Assembly (NCBI RefSeq): GCF_021173675.1
Contig: NZ_JAIHON010000013.1
Span: forward strand, 1-64,000
DNA: 64,000 nt
Direction of reading: 5' to 3'
From: Streptomyces lincolnensis
Lineage (GTDB): Bacteria; Actinomycetota; Actinomycetes; Streptomycetales; Streptomycetaceae
A program made the translations under genes and the position numbers. A model generated the notes under the pieces. That model had not been told where the DNA came from. It made no database searches and saw only the letters and a list, made by a program, of their open reading frames with translations. This document shows positions 35,049-42,666 of the stretch, in pieces (the first letter of the stretch is position 1; every line of letters begins with the position of its first letter).

Positions 35049-35990
35049 ATGACCACCACCCTCGCCCCGCCGCCCCGGAAGACCGCGGTTCTCCCGGACG
35101 CGGCCCCGCGCACGTCGTCCCGCACCCGCCGCAGCGTCGTCGCCTGGCTCTTCCTCGCCCCGTTCACCCTCCTCTTCCTGCTCTACACGGCGATCCCCGC
35201 CGTCGCCGCCCTCGGCTTCAGCCTCACCGACCTGCGCGGCGCGGACCTGCGCACCCCGCTCGCGGTGAACTTCACCGGCCTCGACAACTACGTACGGCTC
35301 TTCCAGGACGACAGCTTCCTGCGGGACATCGGCAACACGGCCCTCTTCGTCGCCGTGGGCGTGCCGCTGACCATGGGCATCGGGTTCGCCCTGGCCCTCG
35401 CGCTCGACTCCGGCATCCAGCGGCTGCGCGGCGCCTTCCGCACGGTCTTCTTCGCACCGGTCGTCACCAACGTGGTGGCGTCCGCGCTGATCTGGCAGTA
35501 CGCCTTCCATCCGAACGGCACCGTCAACCAGGCGCTGTCCATGGTCGGCCTCGCCGGACCGAACTGGCTGGACGATCCGGACCTGGCCATGCCGGTCGTG
35601 GTCCTGCTCGGCGTCTGGCGCAACTTCGGCACCGCGATGGTGCTGTTCCTCGCCGGGCTCCAGGCGATCCCGCGGGACGTGTACGAGGCCGCCGCCCTGG
35701 ACGGGGCCGGCCGGTGGCGCCAACTGCGGCACATCACCCTGCCGTTGCTGCTGCCGACCACCCTCATGGTCTCGGTGCTGCTGACCGTCTTCTACCTCCA
35801 GGTCTTCGACGAGCCGTATCTCCTCACCGACGGCGGCCCGCTCGGCTCCACGGAGTCGGTCGCGCTGTACACCTACCACCAGTTCGGGGCCGGCCAGTTC
35901 GGGATGTCCTCGGCCGCGTCCTTCGTGATGCTGGTGCTGGTGGGCGTCGTGAGCGTCGTCCAGTTCAGGCTGCTGAGGTCCCGCACATGA
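35049..35990 (+). CDS. ABC sugar-type permease 1
   Basis: A 313-residue permease of the MalF/UgpA type with six or seven helices. The cytoplasmic coupling loop EAAALDGAGRWRQLRHITLP meets the ATPase. It begins 7 bp after the binding protein and overlaps permease 2 by 4 bp (ATGA). Confidence 0.93.
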   Translation: MTTTLAPPPRKTAVLPDAAPRTSSRTRRSVVAWLFLAPFTLLFLLYTAIPAVAALGFSLTDLRGADLRTPLAVNFTGLDNYVRLFQDDSFLRDIGNTALFVAVGVPLTMGIGFALALALDSGIQRLRGAFRTVFFAPVVTNVVASALIWQYAFHPNGTVNQALSMVGLAGPNWLDDPDLAMPVVVLLGVWRNFGTAMVLFLAGLQAIPRDVYEAAALDGAGRWRQLRHITLPLLLPTTLMVSVLLTVFYLQVFDEPYLLTDGGPLGSTESVALYTYHQFGAGQFGMSSAASFVMLVLVGVVSVVQFRLLRSRT

Positions 35991-36823
35991 GCACCCCCAT
36001 GACGGCCGCGCCGAAACGCCCCGTCCTGTACGGCGCGTTGATCCTCTGCGCCCTGCTCACCCTGCTCCCCTTCGCCTGGGGCGTGAGCGGTTCGCTGCGC
36101 GGACTCGACGAGATCCGTTCCGACCCCGGCTCCCTGCTCCCGCACCACCCCACCCTCGGCAACTTCACCCGGCTGTTCGAGACCCGGGGCTTCGGCCGGT
36201 TCGCGGTCAACAGCGTCGTCGTCGCGGCGATGGTGGTCGCCGGGAACATCGTGGCCGCGTCGGCCGCCGGCTACGCCCTCGCCAAGCTCGACTTCGCGGG
36301 CCGGCGGCTCGCGTTCGGCACGGTCATGGCGGCCCTGATGGTGCCGTTCACCGCGGTGTTCGTCACGCAGTTCGTCATCACCGTCGACCTGGGTCTCGCC
36401 GACACCCTCGCGGGGATCGCCCTGCCCGGCGCCGCGCTGCCGATGTCCGTCTTCATCATGCGCCAGTACGCCCTGTCGGTCCCCGACGAACTCCTCGAAG
36501 CGGCCCGCATCGACGGCGCGGGGGAGTTCCGGATCTTCTTCGGGATCTTCCTGCCGCTGGCCGGACCCGCCGTCGCCACCATCACGATCATGTCGTTCCT
36601 CACCTCGTGGAACAACTTCATCTGGCCGCTGATCGTCGCCCAGAGCATGTCCACCTACACCCTCCCGGTCGGCCTCGCCGCCACCAGCCAGGCCGCGGCC
36701 CACGTCACCGACTACGGCCTGCTGCTCGCCGGCGCGATCGTCGTCATGCTGCCGGTGCTGGTGCTCTTCCTGTGCCTCCAGCGGTACTTCGTGCAGGGCA
36801 TCGCGGGAACGGGGATGCGATGA
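35987..36823 (+). CDS. ABC sugar-type permease 2
   Basis: A 278-residue permease of the MalG/UgpE type with six helices and the coupling loop EAARIDGAGEFRIFFGIFLP. The ATG at 35987 overlaps the stop of permease 1. No ATPase gene is found in the operon; in Streptomyces the shared ATPase MsiK usually energises such CUT1 importers (known for the family, inferred here). Confidence 0.93.
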   Translation: MSTPMTAAPKRPVLYGALILCALLTLLPFAWGVSGSLRGLDEIRSDPGSLLPHHPTLGNFTRLFETRGFGRFAVNSVVVAAMVVAGNIVAASAAGYALAKLDFAGRRLAFGTVMAALMVPFTAVFVTQFVITVDLGLADTLAGIALPGAALPMSVFIMRQYALSVPDELLEAARIDGAGEFRIFFGIFLPLAGPAVATITIMSFLTSWNNFIWPLIVAQSMSTYTLPVGLAATSQAAAHVTDYGLLLAGAIVVMLPVLVLFLCLQRYFVQGIAGTGMR

Positions 36824-36870
36824 GCGCGACGGTCACCGTCCGGACCCGGCCCGAGGCGCGGCCGTGCTGA
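36820..36870 (+). CDS. 16-codon mini-ORF coupling permease and ROK gene
   Basis: The ATG at 36820 overlaps the permease 2 stop (ATGA). Sixteen codons (MSATVTVRTRPEARPC) run to a TGA at 36868-36870, which overlaps the GTG start proposed for the ROK gene at 36864. It may be a coupling or leader peptide, or the remnant of a lost gene. Whether it is translated cannot be told from sequence. Confidence 0.35.
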   Translation: MSATVTVRTRPEARPC

Positions 36871-38033
36871 CGGCCGGGATGAACCAGAGTGCCGTACGAC
36901 GGGTCAACACCTCCGTCGTCCTGCGGGCCCTCGCGGTGTCGGCCGGGCCGCGGAAACTGACCGAACTCGCCGAGCAGACCGGTCTGTCCCGCCGTACGAT
37001 CGAACTGATCCTGGACTCGCTGGTCGAGGCCGGACGGGTGGCGGAGCTGGACCGGGTCCCCCTCGACGGCTCGGCCGGACGCCCCGCCCGCCGCTATGAA
37101 CTGCGCGCCGAACACGCCCTGTTGGCCTCGGTCCGCATCACCACCGTGGACGTGTCCGCGCTCGTCGCCGATGTGCGGGGCCGCGTCCTCGGACGGGCGC
37201 GGCGCCCCTTGCGCGCCTACCAGGACCCGGGGGCGACACTGGACGACGCGGCCGAACTGGTCCTGCGCGCCCTCGACGACGCCGGTGGTTCGACGGACCG
37301 GCTGCGCGCCGGGTCGATCGCGGCCGGCGGCGCCATCGACGACGAGGGAGTCGTACGGCGTCTGGTGCACACCACCCGCTGGGAGGGCGTCCAGCTGCCC
37401 GGCGAACTCGGGCGGCGCCTGCCGGTGCCCTGGTTCGCCGACAACGACTCCAACCTCGGTGCGCTGGCGGAGCGTTGGCGTGGAGTGGCCGCCGACCACG
37501 ACAACGTCGTCTGGGCCGTGCTCGGCAACCGCACCGGCCTCGGCATCCTCATCCGCGGTCACGTGCACCGCGGGCTCGACGGGGCCGCGGGCGAGATCGT
37601 CGAGGCGCGCTCGATACCCGCCGGTTCGGTCGAGGACCGGCAGGTCGCCTGGCTCACCTCGCCCCGGCCCGAGCGGCGTGCCGTCGCCCTCGCCCGGTAC
37701 GAGGCGGCCCGCACGGGCGACGCCGACGCGCTCGCCGAGGTCGGCGAGTTCGTGGCGAACATCGCCTCCATCCTCACCACCCTCACCTGGACGATCGCCC
37801 CGTCGCTCATCGTGCTCGGCGGCGGCCTGGAGGACGCGGCCGACGTCCTGCTGCCCCGGGTGCGCGCCGCGCTGCGGGACGCCCGCACCCCGGCGGTCGA
37901 ACTGCGGGCCACGGCCCTGGGCCACGACGGCCCGCTCGTCGGCGGCATCCGGCTCGCCCTCGACCGCATGGACACCGAACTGTTCGGCCCGCTGGTGACC
38001 CCCCACACCTCACGCTCACGGAGCCTTACTTGA
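36864..38033 (+). CDS. ROK-family transcriptional regulator
   Basis: 389 residues from the GTG at 36864 (GAGG at 7 bp); an ATG at 36879 is the alternative. The N-terminal winged helix (LTELAEQTGLSRRTIELIL) is followed by two ROK sugar-kinase-like lobes (FADNDSNLGALAERW; IVLGGGLEDAADVLLPRV). The zinc motif CxCGxxGCxE of most ROK proteins is absent: no Cys is seen where it is expected. It therefore probably acts only as a ligand-responsive repressor. It sits between the importer and the catabolic genes and overlaps the oxidoreductase start (TTGA). Confidence 0.9.
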   Translation: MLTAGMNQSAVRRVNTSVVLRALAVSAGPRKLTELAEQTGLSRRTIELILDSLVEAGRVAELDRVPLDGSAGRPARRYELRAEHALLASVRITTVDVSALVADVRGRVLGRARRPLRAYQDPGATLDDAAELVLRALDDAGGSTDRLRAGSIAAGGAIDDEGVVRRLVHTTRWEGVQLPGELGRRLPVPWFADNDSNLGALAERWRGVAADHDNVVWAVLGNRTGLGILIRGHVHRGLDGAAGEIVEARSIPAGSVEDRQVAWLTSPRPERRAVALARYEAARTGDADALAEVGEFVANIASILTTLTWTIAPSLIVLGGGLEDAADVLLPRVRAALRDARTPAVELRATALGHDGPLVGGIRLALDRMDTELFGPLVTPHTSRSRSLT

Positions 38034-39580
38034 CGCACACCCCCCGCACCGACGTCCTGGTCGTCGGCAGCGGCATCATGGGGTCCCTCGTGGCCCGCCT
38101 GCTGCGCGACAGCGATCCGGCACTGCGTATCACCGTGGTCGACGGCGGCAGCCCCATCGGCCCGGCCCCCGGCGTGCACCTGCACGACGTCGACGACCCG
38201 GACCTGTGGTCGCGCTACAACGACCGGGTCGGCACCGGCGTCCAGGGCCTGTACACCGGGGCCGAGGTGGTGCGCGAGGTCGCGGGCGGCCTCACCGACC
38301 TGACCCCCGGCATGTTCCACGCGCTCGCCTTCGGGGAGGACGCCGAGGCGATGCCCGCGGCGGCCCTCGCCTGGAACGCGGGCGGCATGGGCGTGCACTG
38401 GACCGCCGCGACCCCCCGGCCCGCCGGGGACGAGGTGTTCGACCACGGAGACCCGGACCGCTGGGCGGCCGACCTGGACACCGCGTCCCGGCTGCTCGGG
38501 GTGGCACCCCGAGCCATCGGCCCGACCGAGGTCGGCCGGACCGTCCTCGACGTCCTGCGCCGCCGCTACGACGGCCTCGGACCGGACGACCGACGCCCGC
38601 AGGCCATGCCCATGGCGGTCACCACGACGGCCTCGGGCCCCATGCCCCGCACGGCCCCCGGGACGATCTTCCCCGCCCTCGCGACCGGCGGCGACCCGGC
38701 GTTCACCCTGCTGACCGGCACCCTCGTCACCTCGCTGGTACATGCCGGCGGCCGGGTCACCGGCGCCCGGCTGCGCCGCGTCCACGACGGCGCCGAGTCG
38801 GAACTCCACGCGGACTCCGTCGTGGTGTGCGCCGACGCCCTGCGCACCCCGCAGCTGCTGTACGCCTCCGGCGTCCGCCCCGAGGCCCTGGGCCGCCGCC
38901 TGAACGAGCACGCCTTCGTCAGCGCCCGCGTCCTGCTCGACCTGGACCGGTTCGCCGTCGGCCTGGCGGACCTGCCCCTGCCGCGCCCCGGCGAGTTCTG
39001 CACCGACTCGCTCTGGCTGCCGCACAACGGCCCGGCGCAGCCCTTCCACGGCCAGATCATGAACCGCACCTACGTCGACGCCTCCGGCCGCGCCCTCGCG
39101 CACTCCGTGGGCCTCTCGCTGTACGTGCCCGTCGAGTCCCGTCCCGAGAACCGGCTCGTGTTCTCGCCCACCGAGACCGACCTCGCCGGGATGCCGCGGA
39201 TCCGGATCGAGTTCGCCCACTCCGCCGCCGACCGCGCCCTGATCCGCCGGGCGCTGGACGAAGTGCGGTCCCTGGCCGAGGAGTTCGGCCCCTTCGACCC
39301 CGCGACCGAGTGCGCGCTGCTGCCACCGGGTTCGTCCCTCCACCTGACGGGTACCGTCCGCTCCGGCCCCGCGGACGACGGCACCAGCGTGTGCGACCCG
39401 GACGGCCGGGTCTGGGGCTTCGACAACCTGTATCTCGCGGGCAACGGAGTCGTTCCCACCGCGATGGCCGCCAACGTCACCCTGACCGGCGCCGTCACCG
39501 CGGTACGGGCCGCCCGAGCCGTCACCGCACGCCCCGCACACGACAGCGCGCTCGTCGCGCAGGGAGAGGTCCGACCGTGA
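38030..39580 (+). CDS. GMC oxidoreductase, pyranose-oxidase / glycoside 3-oxidase type
   Basis: 516 residues from the TTG at 38030 (GGAG at 8 bp, TTGA overlap with the ROK stop). The FAD loop is VVGSGIMGS (12-19). VHWT near residue 123 matches the THW element that anchors FAD covalently in pyranose oxidases. LHLTG (His438) and NVTLTG (Asn482) match the catalytic His-Asn pair of bacterial glucoside/C-glycoside 3-oxidases, at almost the positions known for that family. It would oxidise the sugar C3-OH (or C2) of a glycoside to a ketone, which loosens the glycosidic bond. Confidence 0.85.
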   Translation: MTHTPRTDVLVVGSGIMGSLVARLLRDSDPALRITVVDGGSPIGPAPGVHLHDVDDPDLWSRYNDRVGTGVQGLYTGAEVVREVAGGLTDLTPGMFHALAFGEDAEAMPAAALAWNAGGMGVHWTAATPRPAGDEVFDHGDPDRWAADLDTASRLLGVAPRAIGPTEVGRTVLDVLRRRYDGLGPDDRRPQAMPMAVTTTASGPMPRTAPGTIFPALATGGDPAFTLLTGTLVTSLVHAGGRVTGARLRRVHDGAESELHADSVVVCADALRTPQLLYASGVRPEALGRRLNEHAFVSARVLLDLDRFAVGLADLPLPRPGEFCTDSLWLPHNGPAQPFHGQIMNRTYVDASGRALAHSVGLSLYVPVESRPENRLVFSPTETDLAGMPRIRIEFAHSAADRALIRRALDEVRSLAEEFGPFDPATECALLPPGSSLHLTGTVRSGPADDGTSVCDPDGRVWGFDNLYLAGNGVVPTAMAANVTLTGAVTAVRAARAVTARPAHDSALVAQGEVRP

Positions 39581-40188
39581 TCGACATCGCCAGGGAGTAC
39601 CACGTCGCGCTGCCCGCCTGGATCGACGACGAACTCGCCGGCACACCCGGCGTCCTGCCCGACCGCGAGGACCGGATGCGCCTGGTGCACCGCCTGGCCG
39701 ACCGCAACTGGCGGGAGGGCAACGGCGGCCCGTTCGCGGCCCTCGTCGCCGAGCGCGAGAGCGGCCGTGTCGTCTCCGTCGGGGTGAACGTCGTCCTCGC
39801 CTCCGGCGTCTCCAGCGCGCACGCCGAGGTCGTCGCCCTCGGCCTGGCCCAGACCGCGCTCGGCGGCTGGGACCTCGGCGGCGAAGGCCTGCCGGCCCAC
39901 GAACTGGTCGTCAACTGGCGTCCGTGCGTGCAGTGTTACGGCGCCACCCTGTGGTCCGGGGTGCGCGGCCTGGTGGTCGCGGGCGAGGGACCGGAACTGG
40001 AGGAGATCACCACCTTCGACGAGGGCCCCCTCGGCGCGGACTGGGCCGAACAGTTCGAGGCACGCGGGATCGACGTCGTGCACGACGTGCTGCGCGACGA
40101 GGCGCTCGCCGTGTTCCGCGCCTACCGCAAGGCGGTCGACACCGAGGACGGGGTCGTCGTCTACAACGCCCGCGGAGGCACCGCGTGA
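39577..40188 (+). CDS. Zinc-dependent nucleoside/base deaminase
   Basis: A 203-residue member of the cytidine/guanine deaminase superfamily. The zinc site is HAEVVALG (His82, catalytic Glu84) plus PCVQC (Cys117, Cys120), so all ligands are present. The GTG at 39577 overlaps the oxidoreductase stop (GTGA). The protein is a little longer than free-base deaminases, with an N-terminal helical region. It would remove an amino group from a base or nucleoside-like aglycone. Its presence in a glycoside-oxidising operon is the main hint that the substrate contains a nitrogen heterocycle. Confidence 0.88.
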   Translation: MIDIAREYHVALPAWIDDELAGTPGVLPDREDRMRLVHRLADRNWREGNGGPFAALVAERESGRVVSVGVNVVLASGVSSAHAEVVALGLAQTALGGWDLGGEGLPAHELVVNWRPCVQCYGATLWSGVRGLVVAGEGPELEEITTFDEGPLGADWAEQFEARGIDVVHDVLRDEALAVFRAYRKAVDTEDGVVVYNARGGTA

Positions 40189-41180
40189 CCCCGTCCTTCG
40201 CGACCGACGTCATCACCTTCTACCACCCGGGCTTCTGGGGCCTCGACTCCGCCGACGCGGTGCGCGAACGCGCCCTTCGGGACGCGCGGGGCTTCTGGGA
40301 ACGGATCATGGACACGCTGGCCGCCACCGAGGTCACCGGCATCGAGCTGACCTTCGCGCCCGGGGACGTCGACTCGGCCCTGCGCGCCTACGGCAGTCCC
40401 GCCGCCTTCCGCCGCGCACTCGACACCCGGGGCCTCGCCGTCGTCAGCGCCTTCGTCGCGGGCGACGACGCCCCCGACTGGCTGGACGGCGACAACCTCC
40501 CCGCGATCGTCGCCGACGCCGAGCGCCGCGCCGCGTTCCTCGCCGAGGTGGGCGCCCCGCTGTTGGTCACCGGGCTCCCCATGCGGGCGACCTTCGGCAC
40601 CCGCCCGCCCTTCTTCGTCGACGCCGCCTACATGGCCCGCATGGCCGACATCGCCCACGCGGTCGGCGAGGCGGTCTCCCGGCACGGCGTGAAGCTCGCC
40701 TTCCACACCGAGTCCCACAGCACCCTCTGGTACGAGCGGGACATCGACCTCTTCATGGCCCTCACCGACCCCCGCTACGTCTGGCTCTGCCCGGACTCCT
40801 GCCACATCACCCTCGCCGGCGGCGACCCGGCCGCGGTGGCCCGCCGCCACACCCCCCGCATCGCCCTGGCCCACTGGAAGGACGCCACCGCCCCGATCGA
40901 CACCCACCTCACCATCGACGCCACGATCTACACCCGGCAGCAGGCCTACATGACCGAACTGGGCACCGGCGTCGTCGACTGGCCGGCCTGGGCCGAGGCG
41001 ATGTCCCGCACCCCCGGCGCGGACACGGTGCTCATAGAACTGGACGAGGCGCCGGATCCCGTCGCAGCGCTGCGGGCAGGAACGGCACTGGCGAAGAAGG
41101 CGCTGAGCAGAACTCCCCAAGGGGCGCGGGGAACTGCGCGACCAGCCACGACGAACCAGCAGACGCACAACGACACATAG
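40185..41180 (+). CDS. Sugar isomerase/epimerase-like TIM-barrel protein
   Basis: 331 residues from the GTG at 40185 (GTGA overlap). It is a xylose-isomerase-like (AP-endonuclease 2) barrel with likely metal ligands: Glu in GIELTF, His/Glu in FHTESHS, Asp/His in CPDSCHI, the His of AHWKDA and the Glu of LIELDEA. Relatives act on 3-keto sugars as isomerases or as lyases that split 3-keto glycosides. The last 25 or so codons run into a dispersed repeat (41121-41149) and look non-native (SRTPQGARGTARPATT), so the C-terminus may have been extended when the repeat arrived. Confidence 0.85.
   Translation: MTPSFATDVITFYHPGFWGLDSADAVRERALRDARGFWERIMDTLAATEVTGIELTFAPGDVDSALRAYGSPAAFRRALDTRGLAVVSAFVAGDDAPDWLDGDNLPAIVADAERRAAFLAEVGAPLLVTGLPMRATFGTRPPFFVDAAYMARMADIAHAVGEAVSRHGVKLAFHTESHSTLWYERDIDLFMALTDPRYVWLCPDSCHITLAGGDPAAVARRHTPRIALAHWKDATAPIDTHLTIDATIYTRQQAYMTELGTGVVDWPAWAEAMSRTPGADTVLIELDEAPDPVAALRAGTALAKKALSRTPQGARGTARPATTNQQTHNDT
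41121..41149 (+). repeat. Dispersed Streptomyces-type repeat, copy A
   Basis: A 29-bp unit beginning GGGGCGCGGGGAACTGCGCG and ending CAGCCAC, identical to copy C (58983-59011) and one base different from copy B (45710-45682). CCCC-AA-GGGG just before it gives a small hairpin. It overlaps the end of the TIM-barrel gene. Confidence 0.8.
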
Positions 41181-41198
41181 CGGCACCGCGGTGGGCGC

Positions 41199-42494
41199 TC
41201 AGCGACGCAGGTCCATCCGCGAGGTCTCCGGCAACCGCAGATACACCACCGACGACCCCAGACACAGCACAGCCACGTACCAGGGAAACACCCCGGCATG
41301 GCCGACGTCCTTGAGCAGCGTCCCCACATACGGCGCCGTCCCGCCGAACAGCGCCACCGTCAGCGAATACGGGAACCCGATCCCCGCCGCCCGCACCCGC
41401 GGCGGGAACACCTCCGCGTTGACGGCCGCGCTGATCGACGTGAACCCGGTGAGCAGCACCATCCCGGCGCACTGCACCAGGAGCAGCACCACGAACGAAC
41501 CGTTCAGCAGGCCGAGCAGCGGCACGCTCAGCACCGCGAACCCCAGCCCGAAGAACAGCAGCAGGGGCCGCCGCCCGAACCGGTCCGACAGCAGCCCGCC
41601 CAACGGCTGGAGCAGGCCGAAGAAAGCGAGCGAGATCGTCCCGGCGAGCAGCGCGTCCGACTTGTCGACGCCCGCGTTGAGCTCGGCGTACGTGGGCAGA
41701 TACGACGTCCAGGTGTAGTAGGCGATCGTGCCGCCCATCGTGATCCCGCAGATCAGCAGGGACTCACGGGGATGCCTGCGCACGGCCTCCAGAAGCCCCG
41801 GCCGGGGCGCCCGCCGCTGCTCCTCGCTGCGGGTCTCCTGCGCGCCCCGCCGGATCCAGAACCCGACCAGCGACAGCACCGCCCCGAGGACGAACGGGAT
41901 CCGCCAGCCCCACCCGTTCATGTCCCCGTCGCTCAGCGTGTCCACGAGCAGGGTGGCGATGCCGGACGCGACGAGCTGCCCGGCGGTCGTCGAGACGTAC
42001 TGGAAGCTGGAGAACAGCCCGCGCCGGCCCGGACCCGCCGACTCCACCAGGAAGGTGGTCGACGCGGCGAACTCCCCGCCCACGGACAGCCCCTGGAGCA
42101 GCCGCGCCAGGACCAGCACCACGGGGGCGAGCACACCGGCCGCCGCGTACGTCGGTGTCAGCCCGACCAGCAGGCTGCTGCCGCCCATCAGCAGGATGGT
42201 GACCGTCAGCGCGCTCCGCCGCCCGTGCCGGTCCGCGATCGCCCCCATCACCAGCCCGCCGACCGGCCGCATGAAGAACCCGACCGCGAACACCGCGAAC
42301 GTCGACAGCAGGGGCACCAGCGAGTTGTCCGCGCCCTTGGGGAAGATCTCGGCCGCGATGTAGGTGGCCAGGAACGTGTAGGCGTACCAGTCGTACCACT
42401 CCACGGCGTTGCCCACGGAGGCGGCGAGGAGCTGGCGCACGGGCCGTTTCGTCGGTGGGGGAGGCGCGGAGTCCGCCCGGGTCGTCTCTGTCAC
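41199..42494 (-). CDS. MHS-family MFS transporter
   Basis: About 431 residues from the GTG at 42494, which has GGGAGGG upstream. It has twelve helices and the metabolite:H+ symporter signatures: GNAVEWYDWYAY at the start, GAIADRHGRRSAL in loop 2-3, and RLLQGLSVGGEF in helix 4. MHS proteins import organic acids or polyols with protons. It converges on the glycoside operon, so it may export or import a product of that pathway, but it may equally be unrelated. Confidence 0.88.
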   Translation of the reverse strand: MTETTRADSAPPPPTKRPVRQLLAASVGNAVEWYDWYAYTFLATYIAAEIFPKGADNSLVPLLSTFAVFAVGFFMRPVGGLVMGAIADRHGRRSALTVTILLMGGSSLLVGLTPTYAAAGVLAPVVLVLARLLQGLSVGGEFAASTTFLVESAGPGRRGLFSSFQYVSTTAGQLVASGIATLLVDTLSDGDMNGWGWRIPFVLGAVLSLVGFWIRRGAQETRSEEQRRAPRPGLLEAVRRHPRESLLICGITMGGTIAYYTWTSYLPTYAELNAGVDKSDALLAGTISLAFFGLLQPLGGLLSDRFGRRPLLLFFGLGFAVLSVPLLGLLNGSFVVLLLVQCAGMVLLTGFTSISAAVNAEVFPPRVRAAGIGFPYSLTVALFGGTAPYVGTLLKDVGHAGVFPWYVAVLCLGSSVVYLRLPETSRMDLRR

Positions 42495-42666
42495 GCCCGC
42501 GACCCTCCCCTGACCAGGGGCCCGGCACACCTCCCGTACCTCTGACTTTCACATCAACGCCACCAGACCCTTCCGTGACGTTTGGTGCTCTTGGAACACT
42601 CGCTCCGCACACAATTCGTCACGTTCCGGCCATCCGTACCCCCCAGGATGAGAGGCACCCCCCGTC

